The position numbers and the translations under genes are program-made. 64,000 bases of DNA from Tenrec ecaudatus (Eukaryota; Chordata; Mammalia; Afrosoricida; Tenrecidae), in contig NC_134545.1 in the NCBI RefSeq assembly GCF_050624435.1, forward strand, positions 86,456,063 to 86,520,062. Reading direction: 5' to 3'. Under the pieces are notes generated by a model. The model had not been told where the DNA came from. It worked only from the letters and a program-made list of their open reading frames with translations, and ran no database searches. How positions within the stretch are numbered: position 1 is the first letter of the stretch; every line of letters begins with the position of its first letter. Shown one piece after another: positions 22,848 to 39,204 of the stretch.

Positions 22848-23629
22848 TTTGAAAAAAAAAAATGCAACCACAGGATCATATCAGATAGTGCCATGTATGA
22901 TAAAGAAACCCAGCTGAGGGTGACTGCAGAGAGAGGTACATCCCGTGGACTCATGTCTGCCCAGGGTTTAGGATCAAAGCATTCCAAGTGGACCCAACAG
23001 CAAGTGCAAGGGGTCGGAGGAAGTGTGGCTGGTTTGGGAAATGGGAAAGAAGTGAGGCCAGCGTGCCGCAGGGGAGAGGCAGAGAGGGAAGAGGAGGCAG
23101 TCAGGGGTCAGAGTAGGGGGGGGGGGTGGCGCGGCCCAGCCAAGCAGGATGCTGGGAGGAGTTTTAACCTGATTCTAAGTACCGCAGACATCACCTAGTA
23201 AGAGCTGGGTTTCAGAGATTGGCAACACTGCCACTGCGTACAGAATGGATTGGAGGGGACAAGAGCAAACCAGGGGGACAGCCAAGGGCTATCACCACAA
23301 ACCAGCTGAGCGCCCAGGCCTGGCGTGGCCCAGGCTGTGGTGACGGATATGTGGAAGAGTAGCTGCCTGCACAGGGACTGGAGTGGAGATGGGCCCTCGG
23401 GGCTCTGCCAACAGACCCTGCTGATGGAGGGAGGCATGAGACCGAGAGAAGAATCAGGGAAACCCCCTTGGTTAAGCCACCCTTTGTGTTGGCCACTGTC
23501 CTCCGAGCCCTGCGGTCGTGCATGCGGAGGACAGAGGGTGACAGTAGTACTCAAAGCTGCAACCTCAGAAATAGTCGTCTCCCTCCGACATCATCAGGCT
23601 CCTGAATTCTCTCCCGCTGCTCGCAGAAG
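22848..23629. other. no gene recognised
   Basis: Includes a G-run (about 23,117-23,126). Nothing else supported. Confidence 0.35.
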
Positions 23630-24124
23630 CCATGTTTTCTGGGTTTTCTTCAATGTCCCCTGCTTCACCCTGACTTTGGAATGTTTGCAGTACCCCCAAA
23701 CCTCAGCCTTGGATCCCGTCACTTCCCTGTCTACACTCACTCCCTGGGGAATCCAGCCCATCTCCTGCCAGGAAAACCCCTCTGTGTCCCCAAAACTCAG
23801 GGATGTCTGTCCTCACCCTGGCCTGTCCTCAGAATTCAGCTGCGTGCACACTTGCCTGCCCACAGCGCCACCTGCATATTCACTTGGTCCACTCACGCTT
23901 CTCGCGTCCAAAACCAAACTCCTGTGCGTCCCCCTCTACACTTGACCTCACGTCCTTCCTCATCCAGCAGTGCAGGGTAGAAACCTTGAAAAGCCCCAGC
24001 ATGGCTGTCTGTCTCTCACACCCCATGTTTCAATCCATCAGCAAATCCCATCATCTCCACTTGCTTTTATTTTCATCTCCGCTTTCATAAGAATGAATGT
24101 CCCAAATTCCAATCTCCCTCCTTG

Positions 24125-24312
24125 AGGTGCCCTGGTGGCGACCAGGGTAAGTCGCTGTCTGCGGACTGAGCTGGCCGCACAAGCCCACCAGAAGCTCCAC
24201 AGGAGGAAGACGGCTTTGGAGATCCCGTGGAGCAGTTCCACTCTGCCCTTCTAAGGTCGCCGGGAGTCGGACTCAACTCGATGCCGGAGGGTTTGGTTTC
24301 GTCTTGGTTTCT
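24125..24312 (+). mobile_element. AfroSINE
   Basis: GAGGTGCCCTGGTGGCGACC head and GGAGTCGGACTCAACTCGAT, GCCGGAGGGTTTGGTTTCG tail: near full length. Confidence 0.8.
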
Positions 24313-24639
24313 CACCACTTTCAGCATCTCGGAGGATCTCTTGCAAAAGGATGTGTAAGAATTTCACAACTGGTCTCTCTGGCCCCACGCCTGTCTGTTC
24401 TCCACCCAGCAGCCAGAGTGCGGGTGAAACCCCAAGTCAGATCGTGTCTCTCTGCTGCTCACAACACACCATTGGTTGGCTGTCTCATTTGCTAAAGGCC
24501 CAAGTCTTCTCACAGGTCCTCCATGATCTACATGTCACCACCACTCCGTCTCTCCCTCTCTGGCCTCACCTCGCTTTCACTTTGTTCTGATTCCCTGATA
24601 CAGTAAGCTGGCTCCTGCTTCAGGACCTGCCCTCTCCTC

Positions 24640-24815
24640 CAGTGGTTCTCAACCTTCCTCCTCAGGTCGCGACCCTCATGTGTTGGAGACCTCCCCTATA
24701 ATTTTCATTGCTACTTCATCATTGTCATCTTGCTACTGTTATGAATCGGGTGACCCCTGTGAAAGGGTCCTTCAACCTCCCAAAGGGGTCACGACCCACA
24801 GGTTGAGAACCAATG
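24640..24815 (-). mobile_element. non-autonomous hAT element, SPIN-like
   Basis: Termini CAGTGGTTCTCAACC and the inverse of CATTGGTTCTCAACC. Flanks CTCTCCTC and CTCTACTT agree at 6 of 8 positions. Inverted relative to the copy at 5,383. Confidence 0.85.
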
Positions 24816-24952
24816 CTCTACTTTGCTTTCTCTTCCCTCAGATTCTGAATGCCTCGCTAGTGCACCCCCGTCACAGGTCAGCCCAAACACAAAGTGACCG
24901 GCGAGGCCTTCTTAGATTATTCTATGCAAATCCGCTAACGCCCCCATCCACC

Positions 24953-24958
<6 letters not shown>

Positions 24959-24987
<29 letters not shown>
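24959..24987. repeat. (CA)n microsatellite
   Basis: About 14 uninterrupted CA units. Confidence 0.97.
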
Positions 24988-24988
<1 letters not shown>

Positions 24989-25160
24989 CATACTGGTTAT
25001 CACTGTCAGATGTCCTCTGTACCATTCGCCTCTGTACCTGTCCATCAAACTCTGAGTGCCATCAGGACAAGGATAGGAATCCGTGGTACCCAGAATAGGA
25101 CCTGCCACATCACAGACCTGCATCGCTCTTTCCCCCATGCATGAATGAAACAATCAGTGA

Positions 25161-25879
25161 ATCAAGGGGACACAAGGTCCTCGAGTGGCAACTGGCTCTA
25201 AGAGTCAAGATCTGACTTGTAGAGCTAGTGGTGAGACCAGCTGTAAGACCTTCGGGCCTCAGGGTGCCCATCTGTAAAGACTCCCAAGGTCCTTTGCAGC
25301 AGTAGCAGCATTCTAGAATGTTCTAGAACGCTGCTAGAAGGGAGAATGGACAGACCCTAATAGAAAGAGGGTTCTCCCCCTCCTTTCTAGTCAAGGCCTG
25401 CGTAGAATCTTTGCTAGTACCTTTGATATGAAAGGCGAGGTTCAACTTGGACTTGCCAGGGCTTTGGAGCCATCCTAGGCATAGGTGAGGGGACCACCCC
25501 ACCTGCTGAGTGGGGCTAAGTATAGGTGGGGCCAAGTATAAGTATAGGCTCCTCCTGGGAAGGCAGTTCCTGTGAGGGAAAGGCAGGGGGTGGGGATGGG
25601 GTGGGGGGGGCTGTTGTAAGGGTTGAGGGAGGGGAGGGGAGGTGGAGAGTCAGGAGAGGCCCAAGTTGGGGAACGGACGCAGAGAGAGGGACTTCTGGGT
25701 GCCTCACCTGGGCCTACCCAAGGCTCCTCAGTGAGGCTGGGGTCAAGCTTCCATGCATTCCTCAGCAGACCTGCGGGGGCCCCTCATGGCACCAATGCAC
25801 AGGCGAAGTGACCGGCCTTTTGGCTGGGAAAGCCTGGTCCTCCTCCCTTTCCCGGGCCTTGAATCAGCTCCCTGCATGT
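25161..25879. other. no gene; possible MIR trace
   Basis: About 25,200-25,320 has a MIR-like end (GGGTGCCCATCTGTAAAGAC). 25,590-25,660 is a G-rich low-complexity run. Nothing else recognised. Confidence 0.35.
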
Positions 25880-26095
25880 TTTCCCCGAATTAAATGGACT
25901 GAGCATATTGGGCCGGCAATAACCCCTTGAAATCAGTTGTTATCACAGTTAACAACCAGTTTGGCTTCAGTTCAGGCTGTTAACTATCAAACCACTAAGT
26001 GCCGGTAATGATTGATTCTTGGCCACTTGCAGCTTGAGTGGGCTGTAAAACCCCATTAGCCAGGCCTCTGTGGAGGCAGCAACTTAAAGGATAAA
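25880..26095. promoter_or_regulatory. candidate conserved non-coding element
   Basis: Repeat-free, AT-richer island about 3 kb beyond the FGF8 3' end. It has two GTTAAC-type cores (about 25,948 and 25,979), TAATGATTGATT (26,006-26,017, PBX/HOX-like), CCCATTAGCC (26,053) and AAGGATAAAC. Dense homeodomain-type sites in a developmental-gene flank suggest an enhancer; this is inference. Confidence 0.35.
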
Positions 26096-26529
26096 CAAGT
26101 CCGTGGGTGCCCTAGCCCAGCCTAGCCCCACTGCTCTCGACTCCGCTCCCATGAGTCCCAGGCCCGGGCTTCTCCTGGAAGCCACCCCCTTCTCCAAGCT
26201 TCACGTGGTCTCAGGGAAGAGATCCCTGCCCTCCTGTCCATGCCTCTCTCCCCTTCATCACTCTCCTCTCAGGAAGGCAGACTTGGCTCTCAGGGTCGGC
26301 CACATCTTCTTCCTGATGGCAATCATGTGGTACCATACCAGCTCACCCCCAGGGGCACTCAAGCCTCCCTGTTCTGGGCACTTAGGGATTCACTTTGGTC
26401 TAACCAGTGACCAGCTTTGACCCAGCCCAGCCCCACTTTGTGGCCAGGATCACAGGCAGAGAGGCTGACATTCCGTCGCCAACCCCAAATGCCCCCCCTC
26501 AATCCCAGACTCCCTCCTCCCCTGTGGCT

Positions 26530-26737
26530 TCCCCTAGGAATTGCTCTCAAACAAATGAAATGTGGGTAATTACTGGGCTGGGGGCTGGACAGGCGGCCGT
26601 GCAGATGAAAGCGTTTCCTGGACGGTCTCTTCATTTGCATGGCATCAGAAGCTGCTCAGAAGGTGTGACTTTTCCCACAGGGGACCCCAGCCTGTCCTTG
26701 CACAATAAAGCCAGGCTGCTCACCCAGAATTAATTAA
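26530..26737. promoter_or_regulatory. candidate conserved non-coding element
   Basis: Contains the palindrome GTAATTAC (26,566), the octamer ATTTGCAT (26,633), CACAATAAAG (26,701) and AATTAATTAA (26,728), inside otherwise GC-rich unique sequence. The grouping resembles known forebrain and limb enhancers in style; no conservation test was possible. Confidence 0.38.
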
Positions 26738-27884
26738 AGGGGGAGGGGAAGGAATGGAGCCAAGAAGGAGGTACTAAGAGCTGGGGGAGCTGGAAGAGAA
26801 ATATCTAGAACCCTCTCCTGCCGGCCCTAATGTCCATGATCTAGAAGACACCCACTCTACCCGGAGCCCCTCACTGCCCCCGTAACAGTCCAGGAGAACC
26901 AAGGTGAGCAGATGAAGTTACCCCAAACCTCTCATCAACAAGGCTCTCCACAAGCCCTGTGTCCATCTGGGAGAGTGAACTTGGGCCTTGGGGCTGCTAC
27001 CCTGGGAAGTCCCCTTGACTAAGAAGGCTTGGGGTATCCCGCACCCAATAGTGATGTAAAAAGTAGGGACCTGAAGACCTCTGGATGACTCAGCAGCCGG
27101 GCTGTGGGATCAGGCCCAGAGGCACCTTTGAAGAAGGCAGCGGCCAGTGCAGGAGACTCAAGAATGAAGTTTGGGCCAGTTTCACCCCCACACTTGCTTT
27201 CTCTGGACTCAGAGCCTCCTCGGATCTGGAGGGTCTGTCCTCTGTGGTGTGATCGCCTCCCTGCCCCCAACACATGGCATGGATGGGCGAAAGGATGGGT
27301 GATCAATAGTCTTCCCCCGGACCAGGACCATGACGGCCTCCATTCTGACCCCTCTCACCTGGGCTTTCTTACTCCTCAATGTCCTCTCTCAAACTCGTCC
27401 TGCCAACACATGACCAGCTGCTTTCCTCTCATGGGCCAGCTATGATATAGATTATCTGTTATAGATGATTCTTACACATATGATTATATCTATACACACA
27501 CACTGTTCACTCTGCACACATACACAGACACACTTCCCTTCCCTCCCCAGGTAGCTTCAATCCATCACCCCAGAGGTGGACATCCTTCCTGAACAATAGC
27601 TCCCTGGGCTTGTTTATAACAGCTGAGCTTAGCATGTTCTGCTAACAGCTTCTTCACCCAGATCTCCCAGAGCCCATGCCTGTTCTGCCTCCGCATCAGC
27701 AACACCTGTTTGGGGGTTCCCCGCCCCCTCAGCATGCCCCCACAAAGGAGCTCTTCTCACTCATGTTTGAGAGCCTGAGACTCAGAAAGAATCGCTCTGG
27801 AATCTCCACCCTGTCTCCCACCACACAGCGAGAGGTACTGATTTAAAAATTCTCGCTGAATCCATGATTGCAGGGACTTAAAAA
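26738..27884. other. no gene; short CA-rich tract
   Basis: 27,440-27,540 is a diverged TA/CA-rich low-complexity run. Otherwise unrecognised. Confidence 0.35.
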
Positions 27885-28010
27885 TTCATCTGCTAACGCA
27901 AGGTCAGCAGTTCCAACCCACCAGCTCCCGTAAGCAGTCACAGCCTTGAAAACCCAAAGGGGTAGCTCCTCGCCACCCGAGAGCATTGCTGAGTGAGTTT
28001 GGTGGGGGTC
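27885..28010 (+). mobile_element. AfroSINE fragment
   Basis: CTGCTAACGCAAGGTCAGCA, GTTCCAACCCACCAGC and CCTTGAAAACCCAAAGGGGT. Confidence 0.65.
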
Positions 28011-28347
28011 AAAGGTTCCTGGTTGTTGGCCTGGAAGTGGCTGGGGAAGTGTGACTGTCTAGCTCAGAGAGAGGTGGCCCCAGTCAGAGCTCTGAGAACT
28101 ACTGAGAGGTTTCTTCCCCTTCCCCATCCCCATTCCCTGAGGGTGACCATGATGACCACTAGAACCCCTCTAGTGACCATGGTGACAGGCTTGGTCATCT
28201 GGGCAGGCTGGAAGGTTTCATGGCCCAACTGCTGGGACAGGGAAGGGGAAGGGAGAGACCCTGGCAGGACCCTCTGCTGGACACATTTTTAACAGTGGTG
28301 TGAAATGGATAGTCCCATCATTGACTAGCAACTAGAACACAGCCTAC

Positions 28348-28540
28348 GGAGTTCTGGTGGCACAGTGGTGACACACTGGGCTGTAATCCACAGGCCAGGA
28401 GTTCAAACCCCAGCAGCCCTGTGGGGGAAAGCTGAGGCTTTCTATGCCTGTAAAGCTACCATCTCAGAGACTCACAGGGGCAGCTCCTCCCGGTCCTGAC
28501 AGGTCACTTAGTCGGTACTGACTTGATGGCACTGAGTAGG
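28348..28540 (+). mobile_element. AfroSINE
   Basis: GGAGTTCTGGTGGCACAGTG head, GGAGTTCAAACCCCAGCAGC, AGACTCACAGGGGCAGCTCC and TACTGACTTGATGGCACTGA tail. Confidence 0.8.
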
Positions 28541-28578
28541 TAAGTATACAACCTCCCTCCACTGACACCTGCCTCTAA

Positions 28579-28790
28579 CAGCGGTTCTCAACCTCTGGGT
28601 TGCGACCCCTTTGGGGGTCGAACGACCCATTCACAGGGGTCGCCTGATTCATAACAGTAGCAAAACGACAGTGATGAAGTAGCAACAAAAAGTTTTATGG
28701 TTGGGGGGGTCACCACCACATGAGGAGCTGTGAGGCTTTAGGTCACCACCACATGAGGGTCCGAGGCTTTAGGAAGGTTGAGAACCACTG
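28579..28790 (+). mobile_element. non-autonomous hAT element, SPIN-like
   Basis: Termini CAGCGGTTCTCAACC and inverse CAGTGGTTCTCAACC, internal GGTCGAACGACCCATTCACA. It has an internal tandem duplication near 28,708-28,775 (GGTCACCACCACATGAGG twice). It sits just past the FGF8 3' UTR. Confidence 0.88.
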
Positions 28791-28974
28791 CTCTGAAAGC
28801 ACAGAACTAAGTCCCAACCCTTTCCTTCCGCCCCTACCTGGCTCTGACACCTGGGGTCACAGGTGTCTCTCCTCTGGACTAGACACTGCCCCTCACCGGC
28901 CGGGAATCCCTGATCTAAATCCCAGTCTAGGCCCCCCGCGGGCCTTCCCGAAAGTGAAGAAGACACATCACACC

Positions 28975-29148
28975 ACAGCCAAGTGGAATACAAAAATAGA
29001 GCCTCTCTTTTGTTTAAAAAAAAAAACAAAAACAACAAACCCAACAGCAAACAATTATCCACAACTAGACAGGCCCCAGCTCCTCCCCGGCTGCGGAAGC
29101 GGTCCAAGGTCGGCCGGGTTCGGCGGTGCAGGGAGGGCCGGGCGGTGC
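28975..29148 (-). other. FGF8: FGF8 3' UTR (extent uncertain)
   Basis: Minus-strand sequence after the stop codon runs through GAGAGGCTCTATTTTTGTAT near 28,985-29,010. I see no AATAAA, so the cleavage site is a guess from the usual short 3' UTR of this gene. Confidence 0.35.
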
Positions 29149-34333
<5,185 letters not shown>

Positions 34334-34470
34334 GGCCGGCGGGTGCCAAGAGGCGGCGGGGACGGGCGGCGAGGCCGGCGCGGCTCCGGGCCCTGGACTG
34401 TCGTGCTCGCCGCGCCGAGTCGCCTGCGCCGCTGCCGAGCCGGTGGCCGCTGGCTGCTGGCCCGGCGGGC

Positions 34471-34545
34471 GGAGGGTAACGGGCGGGCGGGGGCAGGGCG
34501 GGGGGCAGGGGGCGGGGAGGGGCGGGCGGGCGGGGGGCGCCCCCG
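34471..34545. promoter_or_regulatory. G-rich tract with G-quadruplex potential upstream of FGF8
   Basis: At least eight runs of three or more G separated by 1-4 bases on the plus strand (non-template relative to nothing coding there; C-rich on the FGF8 sense strand). Confidence 0.5.
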
Positions 34546-34780
34546 CGGGGTGGGGTGGGCGCGGTGGCGGAGCCGCAGCCCCCCGGCGGAGCGAGCGGGC
34601 CGGGACGCGGCCCGGGCGGGGCGGGGCGGCGGGCGGGCCTGGGATTGGGGGTCCCAGCCAGGGGAGGGGTCTGGGGCCCGGCCGAGGGCGGGGGCGGCGG
34701 GGGGAGGCCTGTGGGCACCTCCCCACGCTGCCCGTCACCGTGTGCTCCGAGCTCGGACACGGCGGGGCCACCCGCCCGGT

Positions 34781-35535
34781 AGGACAGATGCGCCTAGTCC
34801 CGGACCTGGGGTGCCTCTGAGATCCCTACTGTGTGCTGGCTTGGAGGCCGTTCTCTCCCCGTGCATGTGCCACGGAGAATCCGGCTGGCTCCCCCATTGC
34901 TCCCCGCGGAGCTGGAGGGGCGCTCTCAGTCTCTAAGGAGCCAGAAATGCCTCCCCTGATCGCCACCACCCGCGTGCGTGGCCCCACAGCTGGAGCTCAG
35001 GAGGTCCCATCCACTCCGTGTGGAAAGCGGACCCCAGAGGTCCCTGAGAGAGCTCACAGCCACCGCCACCAAATCCTGCCAGCAAACGCCAAACTCACTG
35101 CCGCTGCGCAAAGCGACCCTATCGGCCAGATGGAGCTGTCCTGGTGGGTTTCCGCAACGGAAACTTTTTCGGGAGTTGAAAGGCTCGTCTTCCCTGGGAA
35201 ACCTGCAGGCAGAGAGAGCAGAGAGAATGGCTTTCCTTGAGTCGGGGCCTTCGTTGGGACTGTCCAGCACTTGGCACCCCCTGCCCTCCTCTCCCCACCT
35301 CCTGCACAGCTCACAGTCACCTGTATTCCTACCATGTACCCATGTACAGGGAGCTAACTTGTGCTTTGGGTACCGGTGATCCCAGGGATTGCCAAAGCCT
35401 TTCCCTGCCCCCACTAACCAACTCATTGTAGGCAAAGGCTTCTGGACCTACGAGAGACCCCTGTGTCATACTGCTTCTGTGGGAGTAGCCTGGGTGGGGA
35501 GAGGGGCCCTTGGAACAGATATTTCTTCTTTTTTT
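34781..35535. other. FGF8-NPM3 spacer, no gene; possible SINE trace
   Basis: About 35,085-35,230 has weak likeness to the long AfroSINE family (CAAAGCGACCCTATCGGCCA, ACTTTTTCGGGAGTTGAAAG). Not strong enough for a separate call. Confidence 0.35.
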
Positions 35536-35745
35536 AATCGTTTTATTAGGGGCTCATACAACTCATCACAATCCATACATATATCAGTTGTGTAAAACAC
35601 ATGTGTACATTCATTGCCCTCATAGTTCTAAAAACATTTGCTCTGCACCCAAGCCCCTGGTATCAGCTCCTCATTTTCCCCCTTCCTCCCTGCTTCCTCC
35701 CTCATGAACCCTTGATAATTTATAAATTATTATTTTGTCATATTT
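35536..35745 (-). mobile_element. LINE 3' end (afrotherian, poly(A) type)
   Basis: Starts with the inverse tail TTTTATTAGGGGCTCATACA, then CACAATCCATACATATATCA and CTTGATAATTTATAAATTAT. Truncated copy of the family at 47,248 and 63,297. Confidence 0.85.
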
Positions 35746-37010
35746 CTGATCAGCAGGTGAAGTCACAGGCTGGAGGGGATGGATGATTCCAGGAAGCCAT
35801 TAGGAGAGAGGTGGCAGGCTGACACTAGTCCGAGCAGCACAGCCGGGTTCTGCCTGCCTCTCTTCTCCTTGTGCCCCACAGCTCCTACTCCCAGTGCTGA
35901 GAAAAGAGAGTCCCAGAAGCAGCCTCCCAGAGCCCACCTGTTGTCCCCTCTAGGCTCCTTCATTCAGGTAGCTGTTGGCCACCATGATAGGGATGGGGTG
36001 GGGGTGGGGTGGGCAGGGGTTAGGGCTCACTACAGAAATAACAGCTCCTGACCAGACAGGGCAGAGCTAAAGCTAAGTGAATAGAGGTTTGGGACACGGG
36101 TGAGGGTTTTAGATAGACCTTAGCCCATTGGTAACTTCCCCCAGCACAATTTGCCTTCATCACCCGCTTCTTCGCACCACCATTTACTGAGCACAACGGT
36201 TTGGCAGGTGGTGTCCCCACTCTCCCAGACACCCCCACCCCCACCGCTGGGAGGTGGGTCCATCAAAGGAGATCATCAGGCAGGCTCCGATGGCCCTCAC
36301 TGTCACCCACCCAGGTCACTTCTTTTCCTTCATCATGTCTCAGTACTGTGTGGTCACTAGCTGAGTGCAGGCCTCCGCCTCTGCCCTGGAATGTAAGCTA
36401 CAAGAGGGCAGAGGGGATGGCGTGTGAGCCCCATCTTGCCCTCATTAACCACTGGATAAGTGAGGGAAGGGGCAGCCCTTTGAGGAGAGTCTGATGGGGA
36501 CAGCAGGAAGCAGAGGGGCAGCACCACAGGGCAGCTAGGGGTGCCTGCACTATCCTTCAATTGGATGTGCAGGATTATGGGGTCCCAAGTAGGAAGATCC
36601 CTGGGCCTTGTTCTTCCCTGCAGAGGGGGGAGGGCAGGGCAGAGCACCTGGCTCCGACTAGCTTCAGTCCTGGTTCTGGAGCGGGTAGAAGGTTCTGTGG
36701 ACCCTTTAGCTGACACTACCCCCCATCTTCCCAAGGAAACAAGGATCCTGGTCTTACAGGTCCACTCCCCAGCATGGGGGAGGGGCCTCTCAGAACTCCT
36801 GCACACCTGGAGGCTCTCCAAAATGTACTCTTTCCCCCTAGTAATAGTCCATTTGGACAATCCCAAAGTCTAGGGATCTGGGGGCCAGGGTTGGAGATGA
36901 CGCACCCCATAGCAGGCACCCAAGTTGCCAGGGCACATCCCCATGAGTGACAGATGCAAATGGACTCTTGTCCCCCTTCCCTCCCTCCTCGATTGCCTCC
37001 CAGCCAGCTT
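35746..37010. other. spacer, no gene; L2 3' trace
   Basis: About 36,300-36,430 looks like an L2 3' end (GGAATGTAAGCTACAAGAGG). The 169-codon minus frame at 36,357-36,866 has no known similarity and overlaps it. Confidence 0.35.
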
Positions 37011-37014
37011 GCTC

Positions 37015-37135
37015 CTTCCTTTATCTTATCAAAGCCCCGTAATTACAATTGCTATTTGGTTTCCTCGAATCTGCAATCAGAGCTCCCGGGCCCTGATGAG
37101 GGAAGCCTGTCAACCTGATCGCTGAGTGACAGCCC
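37015..37135. promoter_or_regulatory. candidate upstream regulatory element of FGF8
   Basis: CTTATCAAAGCCCCGTAATTACAATTGCT-type grouping (TCAAAG TCF-like at about 37,028, GTAATTAC at 37,039), then GCAATCAGAGC and TGAGTGACAGC (MEIS-like TGACAG). About 2.6 kb upstream of the FGF8 start codon. No repeat match. Confidence 0.4.
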
Positions 37136-37375
37136 GGCCACCTTCCTTGGCTGCCCCCACACTCCACAAACACACACATACACTCTGCAAACACAAACAC
37201 ACACTCCTCGCCAACGCAAACACGCCCTAGCCGGGGACCCAAACACACACACCTTCTGCCTTCCTGGCCAAACACATCCCTGGCCCCCGCAGGGCCAGGC
37301 CCCTCAAATAGCCACCAGCAGCCACCCCGACGGCAGCTCCAACGCTTGTTCAAAGCGCCGCAGACTCCCGGACAC

Positions 37376-37415
37376 CGTTCAAATGCAAATCACCCAGACT
37401 GCGTTAAGCGCTTGG
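37376..37415. promoter_or_regulatory. candidate octamer/NKX site cluster
   Basis: Perfect octamer ATGCAAAT at 37,383-37,390 and TTAAGCGCTTGG (NKX2-like) at 37,404-37,415. Short; inference only. Confidence 0.3.
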
Positions 37416-39204
37416 GGCCCCTGTCTGGGAGTCCCCACCCAAGGACCACCCGCCCCCCATACGGGTCTGCCCCTCCTCCAGTGGTCTATCACCCCCCACC
37501 CTGAAGTGGGCCCACAGTCCCCAAAGCTCTAAGACAAAAGTGAATTGGCAGCGCTTGGGGGTAGGGGTGGAGACTGATGTGGATTGGGCCCCCACTGAGG
37601 GCACACTGAATGCACGGGGCCATCAGCAGGCTCGCAGGGGGTTCATATCCGGCCAGGCCACGCAGGGGCTCTGGGGTGGAGGATCACCTAAATAATTTTT
37701 TCCTGCACTCAGCCGTCTCCCCAGCCTCCAGGAGAGCCAGCACGGAGTTTGGCACGTGGGGGCAGGGGAAGGGATGACTTGAACATCAACAACCACTTTG
37801 CTTCCCTGCTCGAATGGGAACCTTTCCCAGAAAGAAACGAATGGATGGATGGGTGGTTGAATGAATGAACAAACTCAGCCTCAGTGACTTATCCCTCACC
37901 TTCTGCCTAAAATCCTGTCACCCAGACACCTCTCCAGACACACAAGCCATGCTCCACGTGTGGGCCTTGGAGAGGCTGCATGGGGAGTGACACCATCACC
38001 AGTGTTTTGGGTTTTTCAGCCACATCCACCAGAGGGCGCCAGACACCTCCTCCCCACGTGTCTGAAGTCAGTGAATGGCTCCCACACCTACTCTGCTACT
38101 GCAGTCCCCTGGATACCTGGAGGCAAAGGGTTCAAGAAACTCCTGGGTAGACTGGGGAAGAGGGTTCTGTGACCCGGACTGCCACCTCACAAAGGGAGAC
38201 GTCTTTAAGAGGTTGCACGTAGGGGCCTTGCTCCCCAGCACAGCTGGTAAGGGTCTTTTGGAATTTGGGGGGGGGGTGTCACTCCCTGCAAAGTAGACTT
38301 CCCCAGCCCTCTACCTGTGCCCTCCAGTTCTATCTCAGGCCCCTCTCTTCCTCCCAGGAGCTGCTGGTGTGATGTGGTGTGGCCTATCCCCAAATCCTGG
38401 TTCCTGTCCATCCTTAGCCTGGTTGGCCCCTGGCTGTCTCAGGATGTAACCTTTTGTTTGTTTGTTGGCCATTGACACCCCGCTCATCAACACAGCTGCT
38501 GAACTGCTGACCCCAGAGCAAGCTGCTCATGCTCTAGGGCCCACCAGGTACATCCACATCCAGGGCTCAGCCAGGCGCAGCAGTCAGGGGCCAGAGGAAC
38601 TGCTTCCAGGTACCAGAGGTCCTCCGACCAGGCGGTATGCTGGGGGGCAGGAACCCCTCAGCTCAGGCGACCAATTCCCAGGGGTTCCCCACCCCCCATA
38701 TGCCAGGCCACCGGGATTCTGGTTTCTCTGTCACCCAATCTGGCCAGCCCCCTCCATCTGGAACCCGGAATCAGGTTTCTAAGGACCAGCCCTGTGCAAG
38801 ACCGCCTGTAAGGCTCAAAGAAGCAGCAAGGACTGGCCCCCACCTGACCCCTCATGGGCCCTCCCTGGGCCTGAGCCCCTCACAGGGCTTGGGATGCACA
38901 TTCCTCAGGCAGCTTAAGCCCCCTTATCTGCCCCCTGCCCATCAGCCTGAGTGCTGACAGAGACCCAGACCCTTGTTTGGACACTGATAACCTCCTGGAA
39001 TGGCCCACCCCCGACCCAGAGGGCTGGGAACAGTCTGGGTGTTGGGAGGTCCCCTCCAGCAAGGGAGTTCAGGGGCCCCTGAAACAGCAGGATCCCACAT
39101 TTCCCCAGGCCCAGGGAGACCCTCAGTGCGGCCACAGTGCCACCTGGTGGTCCCTAGGGGAATGTCATCCCACACAAGGAAGAAACCACTCGAATGAATT
39201 GTCA
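37416..39204. other. spacer, no gene recognised
   Basis: GC-rich and almost repeat-free up to the NPM3 poly(A) site. I looked for a clear direct-repeat retinoic-acid element about 4 kb upstream of FGF8 and did not find a convincing one. Confidence 0.4.

Larger units (their letters stand above)
23630..25160 (+). mobile_element. L2-like ancient LINE, interrupted
   Basis: Scattered L2 3' signatures: CTGCTGCTCACAACACACCA, CAGGTCCTCCATGATCTACA, and near the end ACTCTGAGTGCCATCAGGAC, ATAGGACCTGCCACATCACA and ATGCATGAATGAA. It is interrupted by an AfroSINE (24,125-24,312), a hAT element (24,640-24,815) and a CA run (24,959-24,987). Unity of the whole segment is an inference. Confidence 0.45.

Noticed and set aside
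38400-38800. Retinoic-acid response element about 4 kb upstream of FGF8
   Set aside because: I looked for spaced AGGTCA/GGTTCA half sites and found no convincing pair.
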